The translations under genes and the position numbers were made by a program. Positions 6,720-16,000 of a stretch of DNA of 64,000 nt are shown piece by piece. Within the stretch, counting starts at the first letter, position 1. The number at the start of each line of letters is the position of its first letter. The notes under the pieces were generated by a model. That model did no database searches. It had not been told where the DNA came from and saw nothing but the letters and a program-made list of their open reading frames with translations. The DNA is taken from assembly GCA_015665415.1 (NCBI GenBank), contig JADFAE010000007.1, positions 186,001 to 250,000 on the forward strand, read 5' to 3'. The stretch is from Roseobacter sp. (GTDB lineage: Bacteria; Pseudomonadota; Alphaproteobacteria; Rhodobacterales; Rhodobacteraceae).

Positions 6720-7889
6720 TTAAGATCCCCGTGTGGAAACCAAGTAGTTTGACCATTTTTGCATGATATGCGACCGTTCGTCCAAGAAATCCTTTCGTAA
6801 GTACGCCTTCTCAACACTCGTCAAGTTTTGATGAGCCAGGACCATTTCAGCAACTTCTTTCCTTGCGTCCGTATTGTCATCGATCCAGGTTCGAAGGCTG
6901 CTCCGAAAGCCGTGCAGACGAGCCTCTAGGTTTTGATCTCTCAGGAGATTGGTCATCGCCGTATCAGAGATCACCCCCCTTGTTAGGCCGGGAAACAGAT
7001 AGCCGCCACGCTCGAGACAACGCGCAGAGTCAATAACTTTTAACGCTTCAGTTGACAGTGGTACTCGGAAATCTGGAGTGCTTCCCTTTTTTCCTTTCAT
7101 GTCCTCTCCAGGAATGGTCCATACGTTTCCATTGATCTGGGTTAACTTGGCATGTCGAACAGGCTTTGCCCGAACTCCAGTCAGGATAAGGAAACGTACT
7201 GCAAGATGACTGACCGTTCTATCCTCAAGACCTTGATAGAATTTCGGCACATCTTTCCAGTTCATCGCGGGAATGTTCTTTGAAACGTGGCCGGTTTCCC
7301 CAAGCAGGATGACCGCTAAGTCAACAGCTTGAATGTCGACTTCTAGTTTGGAGGCTGCTGCATATTTTATAATGTACCTCAATCGGCTTACAACTTTGCG
7401 AGCTGTGTCTGACTTGGTTCGCCAAATTGGGCTCAAGATCCGCTTTACATCGGTTTGGTCAATTTCGCCGATAGGAATGCGACCGAACTTTGGGAAAACA
7501 TGTAACTCAATAGGGCTCATCCATCGGCCCGCCTTGCCGTCAGCCTTCAAACCCGTTTTCTTGGCCTCAAAAGCCTCTCGGGCAACCATTTCCAGCGTCA
7601 TGACTGGTTTGGCCGCTTCACGCTTGAGGCGTTCCCTTTCCCGAATGGGATCCTTCCCGAGCCGAACCACTTCCCGCCAGTGACTTGCTTGCTGGCGAGC
7701 TGCCTTCAGGGAGACATCCCTGAAGCTACCTAGCCCCATCTCCCGCCGTTGACCGTGAACAGTATACCGCAAGAACCACTTACCACCGTCGAGATCGCTT
7801 TTCGAAAGCCACAAGCCTGCACCATCGCTATACTTACCCTTTGAGAGGGTCTTGATCGTTCGTGCTGATAGTTTGTGTAGTGTCGTCAA
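6720..7889 (-). CDS. P4-type tyrosine integrase
   Basis: This site-specific recombinase inserts the element into the tRNA gene. It has an N-terminal arm-binding DUF4102-like domain (LHKLSARTIKTL, YSDGAGLWL, MGLGSFRDVSLKAAR), a core-binding domain, and a C-terminal catalytic domain. The catalytic residues are Arg in ILTGVRAKPV, HGFRSS as the H-x-x-R box, His in VLAHQN and the nucleophile Tyr in VEKAYLRKD. No ATG fits the start. I chose TTG at 7889, giving MTTLHKLSAR with GAGGGG ten bases upstream; a TTG at 7958 would add 23 residues of poor similarity. It abuts tRNA-Leu(CAG), its likely target. Confidence 0.93.
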   Translation of the reverse strand: MTTLHKLSARTIKTLSKGKYSDGAGLWLSKSDLDGGKWFLRYTVHGQRREMGLGSFRDVSLKAARQQASHWREVVRLGKDPIRERERLKREAAKPVMTLEMVAREAFEAKKTGLKADGKAGRWMSPIELHVFPKFGRIPIGEIDQTDVKRILSPIWRTKSDTARKVVSRLRYIIKYAAASKLEVDIQAVDLAVILLGETGHVSKNIPAMNWKDVPKFYQGLEDRTVSHLAVRFLILTGVRAKPVRHAKLTQINGNVWTIPGEDMKGKKGSTPDFRVPLSTEALKVIDSARCLERGGYLFPGLTRGVISDTAMTNLLRDQNLEARLHGFRSSLRTWIDDNTDARKEVAEMVLAHQNLTSVEKAYLRKDFLDERSHIMQKWSNYLVSTRGS

Positions 7890-8008
7890 TCCAGTCCACC
7901 CCTCAGTCCACCTCTGAGTATGGGATTGAGTGATCGACAATGGAACCCCATGAGACAACTAACTGCCTGGTACGGTTCATTTTTGCATTCATGTGATATT
8001 TTCTGAAG

Positions 8009-8025
8009 CACCCTGGTACAGGGTG
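8009..8025 (-). terminator. Hairpin just after the tRNA-Leu 3' end
   Basis: CACCCTG and CAGGGTG pair perfectly around a three-base loop, one base beyond the encoded CCA. It could end the tRNA transcript, although no T run follows. It also lies where the integrase would cross strands, so it may be part of the attachment site. Confidence 0.4.
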
Positions 8026-8026
8026 T

Positions 8027-8113
8027 TGGTGCCCAGGAGAGGACTCGAACCTCCACATCGTTGCCAATACTAGCACCTGAAGCTAGCGCGTCTACCAATT
8101 CCGCCACCTGGGC
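8027..8113 (-). tRNA. tRNA-Leu (anticodon CAG)
   Basis: The 87-nt minus-strand sequence folds as a class II tRNA. The acceptor stem is GCCCAGG/CCTGGGC with discriminator A and encoded CCA. The anticodon stem CTAGC/GCTAG encloses loop TTCAGGT, giving anticodon CAG. A variable arm (TATTGGCAACGATG) and GTTCGAGTCC T-arm follow. It has its own promoter at 8129-8157. The integrated element ends at its 3' side without damaging it. Confidence 0.97.
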
Positions 8114-8128
8114 AGGTGTCGTGAGGGG

Positions 8129-8157
8129 CGTATAAGCCGCAGCAGCGGGGGCGTCAA
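8129..8157 (-). promoter_or_regulatory. Sigma-70-type promoter of tRNA-Leu
   Basis: On the minus strand TTGACG (8157-8152) and TATACG (8134-8129) are separated by exactly 17 bases, ending 15 bases before the tRNA 5' end. This is close to consensus. Confidence 0.75.
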
Positions 8158-8231
8158 ACGGATTTTTGACATTTGAGCAAAATCTTTTTCACCGCCTGAT
8201 TTGGCCTGCGTGCTGGAGCGACGACGGGCGC

Positions 8232-8663
8232 TCAGAGCGTGGTTTGATCCACATCTTGAGGCGGGGAGAACCGCATTCTATTGGCGATATAGAGCAGGAA
8301 TTCTGTCCAGGCTTCGTGGGTTTCCTTGTTCCATTCAGGGCCCAAAGTGCTGGCCAGTGCGCCGGTGAAGCTCTGGATGAAGTCGCTAAAATTGTCATCT
8401 GAGATTTGCATCGAATGATGTTTCTCCCCCAGTTGACCCAGAATGGCGTCCAGCCGCTCTGTATCTACCAGCGCTTCGGCAACATGGGTCAAAGAGGCCA
8501 GCATCTTGGATTCGAGGCGTGCGGTATCCGTTGGGAAAATGGTGCGGATTTCGGGGTTGATGGAAAAAAGCCTGCTGTAGAACTCAGGAATAAAGGCCTC
8601 AAGCCTCATCTGGTCGCTTTCAAAGCTGCTTCGTACCAGATCTTTGTGTTGATCATTTAACAT
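8232..8663 (-). CDS. Single-domain bacterial globin
   Basis: This 143-residue protein is a haemoglobin-like globin and probably binds oxygen or nitric oxide. The FYSRLFSINPEIRTIFP segment is the B/C helix and CD region seen in flavohaemoglobin globin domains, and the GEKHHSMQISDDNF segment carries the proximal His of the F helix. There is no reductase domain, so it is not a full Hmp. It has AGGGAA upstream of ATG 8663. It stands alone; no NO-responsive regulator adjoins it. The AT-rich leader (8664-8760) may hold a regulatory site but I recognise none. Confidence 0.85.
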   Translation of the reverse strand: MLNDQHKDLVRSSFESDQMRLEAFIPEFYSRLFSINPEIRTIFPTDTARLESKMLASLTHVAEALVDTERLDAILGQLGEKHHSMQISDDNFSDFIQSFTGALASTLGPEWNKETHEAWTEFLLYIANRMRFSPPQDVDQTTL

Positions 8664-8865
8664 TCTTCATTTCCCTGCCGGTTCGAAAAAGCTTTCCGTC
8701 TGCAAAGCTTGGCTCTTAAATATCTATACTAATTATATGTTTATGCTGTATCACCGGATTCACATCTCGAATTTGGCATAGGTCAAAAAGCGGTTTTGGT
8801 CAATTCGGGGCGCTGTTAACTGCAAATGCACCAGCCAAGACCATTCTGGGGGCCGCCACACGTTT

Positions 8866-8887
8866 TGCGCCTTGTTTGAAAGGCGCA
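8866..8887 (+). other. Hairpin in the leader of the NDUFA9-like gene
   Basis: TGCGCCTT and AAGGCGCA pair perfectly around a six-base loop, 43 bp before the start codon. No T run follows. It may be a leader structure or a small repeat. Confidence 0.35.
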
Positions 8888-8930
8888 GGAACGGTAGATC
8901 ACTGGCATAGCTAATTGCAGGAGCCAAAAG

Positions 8931-9920
8931 ATGTCCAAACTGGTCACGATCTATGGCGGGTCCGGTTTTGTCGGCCGCTATATTGCGCGCCGCATGGCGA
9001 AAGAGGGCTGGCGGGTTCGGGTTGCCGTGCGCAGGCCCAATGAAGCCATGTATGTCAAACCCTATGGTGTTCCGGGTCAGGTTGAGCCCGTCCTGTGCAA
9101 TATTCGCGATGATGCTTCGGTGGCTGCGGCGATGCAGGGGGCTGATGCGGTGGTGAACTGCGTTGGCATTCTCAATGCGCATGGCAAGAATGGTTTTGAT
9201 GCGGTGCAGGTCGATGGTGCCGCGCGGGTGGCTCGCAAGGCTCACAAACTGGGCGTTGAGCGTCTGGTGCATATTTCGGCGCTTGGGGCTGACATGGAAG
9301 GGGCCAGCGATTATGCCCGCACCAAGGCGCTGGGCGAAGAGGCTGTGCGCGGCTACTTCCCGGGTGCAGTGATTCTGCGTCCTTCGGTGATTTTTGGCAC
9401 CGAAGATCAGTTTTTCAACCGTTTCGCTGGCATGGCGAGCCTGTCGCCGGTGTTGCCGATTGCTAAGGGCAAGACTCTGTTCCAGCCGGTTTATGTCGAT
9501 GATGTTGCGCGCGCCGCCGTCAAGGGAGTCCTGGGAGAGGCAGAGCCTGGTCTCTATGAACTGGGCGGTCCTGAGGTGAAGAGCTTTGCTGAGCTGATGA
9601 AGGAGATGTGCGCCATCATCCATCGTCGCCGGTTGGTGGTGTCGATGCCCGGTATTGCGGCCTGGCCGCTGGCCTTTGGCTTTGACATGTTGCAAGCCGC
9701 CAGTTTGCAGCTGATTGAAAACAAGGTGCTGAGCCGGGATCAGCTCAAGAACCTCGCCACGGACAATGTGGTTTCCGAGGGGGCCAAAGGCTTTGCTGAT
9801 CTGGGCATCACACCAGAGGTCATGGGGCCGGTTCTGCCAAGCTATCTGTGGAAATTCCGTCCCTCCGGTCAATATGACGAGATGACCGCCTCGGCGGGGA
9901 ACCTCAAGGGCGACGCCTGA
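8931..9920 (+). CDS. NDUFA9-like NAD(P)-binding protein (complex I-associated family)
   Basis: This 329-residue atypical short-chain dehydrogenase belongs to the group related to mitochondrial complex I subunit NDUFA9. The Rossmann motif is TIYGGSGFVGRYIARRM at the N-terminus. VVNCVGIL and VERLVHISALGADMEGASDYARTKALGE carry the SDR-like Tyr-x-x-x-Lys (YARTK). The C-terminus ends with LWKFRPSGQYDEM. In Rhodobacterales such proteins are thought to assist or associate with complex I, but no complex I gene is near. AGGAG precedes the start. Confidence 0.88.
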   Translation: MSKLVTIYGGSGFVGRYIARRMAKEGWRVRVAVRRPNEAMYVKPYGVPGQVEPVLCNIRDDASVAAAMQGADAVVNCVGILNAHGKNGFDAVQVDGAARVARKAHKLGVERLVHISALGADMEGASDYARTKALGEEAVRGYFPGAVILRPSVIFGTEDQFFNRFAGMASLSPVLPIAKGKTLFQPVYVDDVARAAVKGVLGEAEPGLYELGGPEVKSFAELMKEMCAIIHRRRLVVSMPGIAAWPLAFGFDMLQAASLQLIENKVLSRDQLKNLATDNVVSEGAKGFADLGITPEVMGPVLPSYLWKFRPSGQYDEMTASAGNLKGDA

Positions 9921-9958
9921 TTTCTGTTTGTCTGGGGCTTAGGTTGTGATTGGAAAAG

Positions 9959-9995
9959 GGGACGCGCGGAGAGATCCGGCGTCCCTCTTGTTTTG
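9959..9995 (+). terminator. Terminator after the NDUFA9-like gene
   Basis: GGGACGC pairs with GCGTCCC around a GC-rich loop and is followed by CTCTTGTTTT. Confidence 0.7.
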
Positions 9996-10061
9996 GCCCC
10001 TTCTTTTGGGCCGGCGGACGTCCTGTTGCTCTGATCTTGGGGCTGAATTGGGTAGGGGCTG

Positions 10062-10868
10062 TCAGCCGCTGTAGGCATAGCCCAGCAGCACCAGGCCCAG
10101 AATCACTCGGTAGATCACATAGGGGGTAAAGCTGACGGAGCGCAGCAGTCGCATCATCAGGCTGAGAGCGGCCAATGCAGAAAGCATGGCCAGGGCTGCA
10201 GCAATGCCTGCGTCCCGGATCAGCGCCATATCAGCGTCCAGCGCCACTTCGGTGCCCAGCAACACACCAGAGGCTATGATGGTCGGGATCGACATCAGCA
10301 TGGCGATACGGGCACCGTCTTCACGATTGTAGCCCAACTGCCGTGCCCCGGTAATGGTGATGCCAGAGCGCGAGGTGCCCGGGATCAGCGCAATCATCTG
10401 CCAAAGCCCCATGATCAATGCGTCGCGCGGGCCCCAGTCTTGTGCCACTTTCCCCTCAGCGCCTTTTTGGTCGGCCACATAGAGGACGATGCCAAAAATC
10501 AGCATTGTCCAGCCGATGACTGCGGGAGAACGCAATGCGTCGCTGAGTCCGGAAAAATGCAGGGCAGCCCCAAACAGCACCGTTGGAATGGTGGCGATGA
10601 TCAGCCCCAGTGCCAAGCGTGCGCCATCGCTGTCCACGCGGCCGCGCGCAAGGCGCGGCAGGCCGGTCAACCCGATCCGCACATCCCGCCAGAAATAGAT
10701 GACCACCGCCGTCAGGGTGCCAAGGTGTACGGCAACATCGATGACCTGCCCCTGATCCGCATAGCCGGTCAGCCCGGGCAGGAGAATCAGGTGTCCAGAG
10801 GAGGAAACCGGCAGGAATTCGGTGATCCCCTGTGTCAGCGCGACCAGAGCAAGTTGCAGCAAGGGCAT
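10062..10868 (-). CDS. uppP: Undecaprenyl-diphosphate phosphatase UppP (BacA family)
   Basis: This integral membrane enzyme removes a phosphate from undecaprenyl pyrophosphate to recycle the peptidoglycan lipid carrier. It shows both signature motifs: QGITEFLPVSSSGHL (about 12-26) with the catalytic Glu, and PGTSRSGITITGARQLG with the catalytic Arg/Ser. Seven or eight hydrophobic helices are visible in about 268 residues, the usual length. I placed the start at 10868 (MPLLQLALVAL) with AGGAG upstream, because the upstream in-frame extension of 45 residues is hydrophilic and unlike the family. Confidence 0.95.
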   Translation of the reverse strand: MPLLQLALVALTQGITEFLPVSSSGHLILLPGLTGYADQGQVIDVAVHLGTLTAVVIYFWRDVRIGLTGLPRLARGRVDSDGARLALGLIIATIPTVLFGAALHFSGLSDALRSPAVIGWTMLIFGIVLYVADQKGAEGKVAQDWGPRDALIMGLWQMIALIPGTSRSGITITGARQLGYNREDGARIAMLMSIPTIIASGVLLGTEVALDADMALIRDAGIAAALAMLSALAALSLMMRLLRSVSFTPYVIYRVILGLVLLGYAYSG

Positions 10869-11108
10869 AAATATGAGGCTCCTGAAAAGTCGTGCTTTGG
10901 CGTCAAAGGGTCGGGACTCTGTATAAATCTTGGTGTCACAGAGGGAAGGGTGTATTTGGGTCCGATTCGGACTTAAAACTCCTGTACATTCCCGCAAGAA
11001 CAAGTATCAGGAGGGAGTGGTGACCTTTTTAGGTCAGTACAGTTGACCAATTAATGCAGGGCCCCCGAAACGGAGCCGTCGCAGCCAGCCACAATAGGGA
11101 GTTCGCCC

Positions 11109-12554
11109 ATGGCCAAGCAACCGATGCTGAAATTCGTGAAGATCGACCGTGACATGCCTACAAAGCGTGCCGCCGACACCCGTCGCGAGGATTTTGACGA
11201 GATCTATTCGGAATTTGCCGCTGCCAAGGCCGAAGAGCAATCCAGCCGGTGCAGCCAATGTGGTGTACCCTATTGCCAGTCGCATTGCCCGTTGCACAAC
11301 AATATCCCTGATTGGTTGCACCTTACTGCCACTGGTCGTCTGGAAGAGGCCTATCAGACCAGCCAGGCCACCAATACCTTTCCCGAGATCTGTGGTCGCA
11401 TCTGTCCGCAGGATCGTCTGTGCGAAGGCAATTGTGTGATCGAACAATCCGGCCATGGTACAGTTACCATTGGGGCGGTTGAAAAATACATCACCGACAC
11501 CGCCTGGGACAAAGGCTGGGTCAAACCCAATGCGCCCAGCCAGGAGCGCGGCGAGAGCGTCGGCATCATTGGTGCGGGCCCGGGTGGTCTGGCAGCGGCG
11601 GACATGCTGCGCAAGGCTGGCATTCAGGTCACAGTTTACGACCGCTACGATCGCGCTGGCGGATTGCTCACCTATGGCATCCCTGGCTTCAAGCTGGAAA
11701 AAGATGTGGTGATGCGCCGCAATCAGCTGTTGGCGGACGGCGGCGTCAGTTTTGTGATGAACTGCAATATCGGCACCGACATCAGCTTTGACGAGATCCG
11801 CGCCAAACACGACGCAGTGATCATCGCCACCGGGGTCTACAAGTCGCGCGATCTGGAAATGCCAGGTTCGGGTTCACAAGGTATCGTCAAGGCGATCGAC
11901 TTCCTGACTGCGGCCAACCGGGCCTCGAACTTTGGCGACACCGTCGAAGAGTTCGAGAATGGAACCCTGAATGCGGCTGGCAAAAAAGTTGTGGTCATCG
12001 GTGGCGGTGACACTGCGATGGACTGTCTGCGCACCTCGATCCGTCAGGGCGCAACTTCGGTCAAATGTCTCTATCGCCGTGACCGCGCCAATATGCCGGG
12101 CTCGCAGCGCGAAACCCAGAACGCCGAAGAAGAGGGTGTGCAGTTTGAATGGCTGACCGCGCCCAAGGGCTTTAGTGATGCGGGCGGCAAGGTTGCTGGC
12201 GTCATGGTACAAAAGATGCGTCTGGGCCAGCCCGATGCCACCGGACGGCAAGCTCCCGAAGTGATCGAGGGCGCGGATTATGTGGAAGAGGCCGATCTGG
12301 TGATCAAGGCGCTGGGCTTTGAGCCCGAGGATCTGCCAACCCTCTGGGGCCAGTCAGAGCTGCCGGTCACCCGCTGGGGCACCGTCAAGGCCGCCCATCG
12401 CACCGGTGCCACTGATCTCGATGGGGTCTATGCCATCGGTGATATCGTGCGCGGGGCCTCGCTGGTGGTCTGGGCCATCAAGGATGGCCGCGACTGTGCC
12501 GAGGCCCTGGTTGCGCGTTTCAACGCCGCTGCAGCGCAGGTCGCTGCGGAGTAA
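11109..12554 (+). CDS. gltD: Glutamate synthase [NADPH] small subunit
   Basis: GltD passes electrons from NADPH through FAD to the large subunit for glutamate synthesis from glutamine and 2-oxoglutarate. N-terminal cysteines CSQCGVPYCQSHCP and CGRICPQDRLCEGNC bind two 4Fe-4S clusters. GIIGAGPGGLAAAD is the FAD-binding motif and VVVIGGGDTAMDC the NADPH-binding motif. At 481 residues the length is normal. GGGAG precedes the ATG. It is the first gene of a cluster whose third gene is gltB. Confidence 0.97.
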   Translation: MAKQPMLKFVKIDRDMPTKRAADTRREDFDEIYSEFAAAKAEEQSSRCSQCGVPYCQSHCPLHNNIPDWLHLTATGRLEEAYQTSQATNTFPEICGRICPQDRLCEGNCVIEQSGHGTVTIGAVEKYITDTAWDKGWVKPNAPSQERGESVGIIGAGPGGLAAADMLRKAGIQVTVYDRYDRAGGLLTYGIPGFKLEKDVVMRRNQLLADGGVSFVMNCNIGTDISFDEIRAKHDAVIIATGVYKSRDLEMPGSGSQGIVKAIDFLTAANRASNFGDTVEEFENGTLNAAGKKVVVIGGGDTAMDCLRTSIRQGATSVKCLYRRDRANMPGSQRETQNAEEEGVQFEWLTAPKGFSDAGGKVAGVMVQKMRLGQPDATGRQAPEVIEGADYVEEADLVIKALGFEPEDLPTLWGQSELPVTRWGTVKAAHRTGATDLDGVYAIGDIVRGASLVVWAIKDGRDCAEALVARFNAAAAQVAAE

Positions 12555-12586
12555 CGCAAACAGCCACCGCAAGGGAGCCAGAGATC

Positions 12587-13024
12587 ATGAGCGAATTGCA
12601 AGGGCACTGCATGTGTGGCGCCGTCACAGTCTCGATGACACCGGCGCGCGATGCCTTGGGCGCCTGTCACTGTGATATGTGCCGCCGCTGGACCAGTTCG
12701 ATGCTGATGACGCTCCCGGCCTCCCCCGGCTATGCGGCGCTGGGCCCGGTCAAGACCTATGTGTCCTCCGACTGGGCTGAACGCGCCTTTTGCGCAGATT
12801 GCGGATCGGCGCTTTGGTACCGGATCACGGCGCCTGGAGAAATGCACGGCCAGACCCAGATGGCAGCTGGCCTTTTTGACAACGCAGGCGAGCGCGCGCT
12901 CAGCCTGGAACTCTATATCGATCAAAAGCCCGAGGGCTATGCCTTTACAGGACCACAACGGAAAATGACCGAAGCGGATGTAATGGCGGCGTTTCGCCCC
13001 TCGGCAGAAGGAGAAGACCAATGA
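12587..13024 (+). CDS. GFA/CENP-V domain protein
   Basis: This 145-residue protein belongs to the glutathione-dependent formaldehyde-activating (Gfa) domain family. The zinc-binding cysteines are visible in GHCMCGAVTVS, ACHCDMCRRWTSS and AFCADCGSALWY. Its substrate is unknown; most members are not true Gfa enzymes. It lies 32 bp after gltD, and its TGA overlaps the gltB ATG. It must therefore be co-transcribed with glutamate synthase, which is an unusual place for this family. Confidence 0.9.
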   Translation: MSELQGHCMCGAVTVSMTPARDALGACHCDMCRRWTSSMLMTLPASPGYAALGPVKTYVSSDWAERAFCADCGSALWYRITAPGEMHGQTQMAAGLFDNAGERALSLELYIDQKPEGYAFTGPQRKMTEADVMAAFRPSAEGEDQ

Positions 13025-16000
13025 CCAAACATGATGCAGCACACTATGATGCCGACTGGGTCCGCGCTGAGGAAGCCAAGCGCAAGTGGATGGCCGAGCA
13101 TGGTCTTTACGCCGAAGAGGAAGAGCATTCGTCCTGTGGTGTTGGCCTTGTGGTTGCCGTAGACGGCAAGAAAAGCCGCAAGGTAGTCGAAGCGGGCATC
13201 GATGCGCTCAAGGCGATCTGGCACCGTGGTGCGGTGGATGCCGACGGCAAGACCGGCGATGGCGCGGGTATCCACGTACAGATCCCGGTTCCCTTCTTTT
13301 ACGATCAGATCCGTCGCACTGGCCACGAGCCGCGTCAGGATCAGTTGATGGCGGTTGGCCAGGTGTTTCTGCCGCGCACTGATTTTGGCGCCCAGGAAAC
13401 CTGCCGGACCATCGTCGAGACCGAAGTGTTGCGCATGGGTTATTACATCTACGGCTGGCGTCATGTGCCGGTCGATGTGACCTGCCTGGGCGAAAAGGCC
13501 AATGCCACCCGTCCCGAGATCGAACAGATCCTGATTTCCAACTCCAAAGGCGTTGATGAGGATACCTTTGAGCGCGAGCTTTATGTAATTCGCCGTCGGA
13601 TCGAAAAGGCTGCCGCTGCTGCTGGCATCGGCGAGCTGTATCTGGCGTCGCTGTCGTGCCGCTCGATCATCTACAAAGGCATGATGCTGGCAGAGCAGGT
13701 TGCGGTGTTCTACCCTGATCTGATGGATGAGCGTTTCGAGAGCGCCTTTGCGATCTATCACCAGCGCTATTCTACCAATACCTTCCCGCAGTGGTGGCTG
13801 GCGCAGCCCTTCCGCATGCTGGCCCATAACGGCGAGATCAACACGCTCAAGGGCAACAAGAACTGGATGAAAAGCCACGAAATCCGCATGGCGAGTGGCA
13901 CCTTTGGCAATTATGCCGAAGACATCAAGCCAATCATTGCTGGCGGGTCTTCTGATTCAGCGGCGCTGGATTCGGTGTTTGAGGTTCTGGTCCGTGCCGG
14001 TCGCTCTGCGCCGATGGCAAAAACCATGCTGGTGCCGGAAAGCTGGTCCAAGCAGGCGGTGGAACTGCCGCAGGCCTGGCGCGACATGTATTCCTACTGC
14101 AACTCGGTGATGGAGCCCTGGGATGGCCCCGCCGCCCTGGCGATGACCGATGGCCGCTGGGTCTGCGCCGGTCTGGACCGCAACGGGTTGCGCCCCATGC
14201 GTTATGTCGTCACTGGCGACGGTCTGGTGATCGCGGGATCCGAGGCGGGCATGGTGCCAATTGATGAGGCCACCGTGGTGGAAAAAGGCGCGCTTGGTCC
14301 CGGTCAGATGCTGGCTGTCGATATGAAGAAGGGCAAGCTTTATAACGACACCAAAATCAAGGACAAGCTGGCCGCGGCGCTGCCCTTTGGCGAATGGGTT
14401 GGCCGGATCAACGATCTGGACGCGACCCTTGCCACCGTGACCGAGGAGCCCATGTTCTCAGGCGAAGAGCTGCGCCGCCGTCAGGTGGCTGCCGGTTACA
14501 CCATCGAAGAGCTGGAGCAGATCCTGTCACCGATGGCTGAAGACGGCAAAGAAAGCCTGGCCTCGATGGGCGATGATACCCCGTCGGCGGTGCTGTCGAA
14601 AATGTACCGTCCGCTCAGCCATTTCTTCCGCCAGAACTTTAGCCAGGTGACCAACCCGCCAATCGACAGCCTGCGTGAATTCCGGGTGATGTCGCTGAAG
14701 ACGCGATTTGGCAACCTCAAGAACGTGCTCGACGAAGACAGCTCGCAAACTGAAATCATCGTGCTGGAGAGCCCCTTTGTGGGCAATGCCCAGTGGGACA
14801 AGCTGGTGGGGCAGTTGAACGCACCGCTGGCTGAGATCGACTGTACCTTTGACCCGGCCCAGGGCTCGCTGAGTGCGGCGCTGGAGCGGATCCGCGCTGA
14901 GGCCGAAGAGGCCGTGCGCTCTGGCGCGGGCCATCTGGTGCTGACGGATCAGTTCTCGGATGTCACACGTGTGGCGATGCCGATGATTCTGGCGACATCT
15001 GCGGTGCATTCGCATCTGACCCGCAAGGGGCTGCGGACCTTCTGCTCGCTCAACGTGCGCGCCGCCGAATGTGTGGACCCGCATTATTTTGCGGTGCTGA
15101 TCGGTTGTGGTGCCACCGTGGTCAACGCCTATCTGGCCGAAGATTCGCTGGCTGATCGGATCGCGCGCGGGCTGCTGGAGGGCACCCTGACCGAAAACGT
15201 AGCGCGCTACCGCGAGGCCATCGACCAGGGTCTGTTGAAGATCATGGCCAAGATGGGCATCTCGGTGGTCTCCTCTTACCGCGGCGGGCTGAACTTTGAG
15301 GCCGTTGGCCTGAGCCGCGCCATGTGCGCTGAGTTTTTCCCTGGCATGACCAGCCGGATTTCGGGTATCGGAGTCACCGGCATTCAGTCCAAAGTGGAAG
15401 AGATCCACGCCAAAGGCTGGAAAGAGGCTGAAAACATCCTGCCCATTGGTGGCTTTTACAAATCGCGCAAATCCGGCGAAACCCACGCCTGGGAAGCGAC
15501 CTCGATGCATATGCTGCAGATGGCCTGCAACCGCGCCTCTTATGAGATGTGGAAGCAATATTCGGCCAAGATGCAGTCGAACCCGCCGATCCATCTGCGC
15601 GATCTTCTGGACATCAAGCCACTGGGCAAACCCGTGCCCATCGAAGAGGTGGAAAGCATCACCTCGATCCGCAAGCGCTTTGTCACCCCGGGCATGTCGC
15701 TGGGGGCGCTTTCGCCCGAAGCCCATAAGACCCTGAATGTGGCGATGAACCGTATCGGAGCCAAATCCGACTCGGGCGAGGGTGGCGAAGATCCGGCGCA
15801 TTTTGTGCCGGAACCCAATGGCGACAACCCTTCGGCCAAGATCAAGCAGGTGGCTTCGGGTCGTTTTGGTGTCACCGCCGAATACCTGAACCAGTGCGAA
15901 GAGCTGGAAATCAAGGTGGCCCAGGGGGCCAAGCCCGGTGAGGGTGGCCAGCTGCCGGGGATGAAGGTTACCGACCTGATCGCGCGTTTGCGCCACTCCA

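Larger units (their letters stand above)
2446..8030. mobile_element. Putative integrated element at tRNA-Leu(CAG), left end undefined
   Basis: All genes in this AT-richer block (ATPase, HUH-like protein, RHH regulator, AlpA-like regulator, integrase) lie on the minus strand except one small divergent ORF. A P4-type integrase abuts the 3' end of a tRNA gene, the usual site for such elements, and the encoded CCA end at 8027 would be the right attachment core. I found no second copy of the tRNA 3' sequence within the window, so the left end given here is only where the IS1380 remnant stops. The insertion sequences may themselves sit inside the element. It resembles an integrated plasmid or small satellite-like element; no phage structural or conjugation gene is visible. 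Confidence 0.65.

Noticed and set aside
7886-8107. Open frame across tRNA-Leu on the minus strand
   Set aside because: It is mostly the tRNA sequence read as protein; the tRNA is certain.
8760-9872. 370-codon frame antisense to the NDUFA9-like gene
   Set aside because: High-GC codon bias creates long antisense frames; the sequence is His/Arg/Gln-rich with no family pattern.
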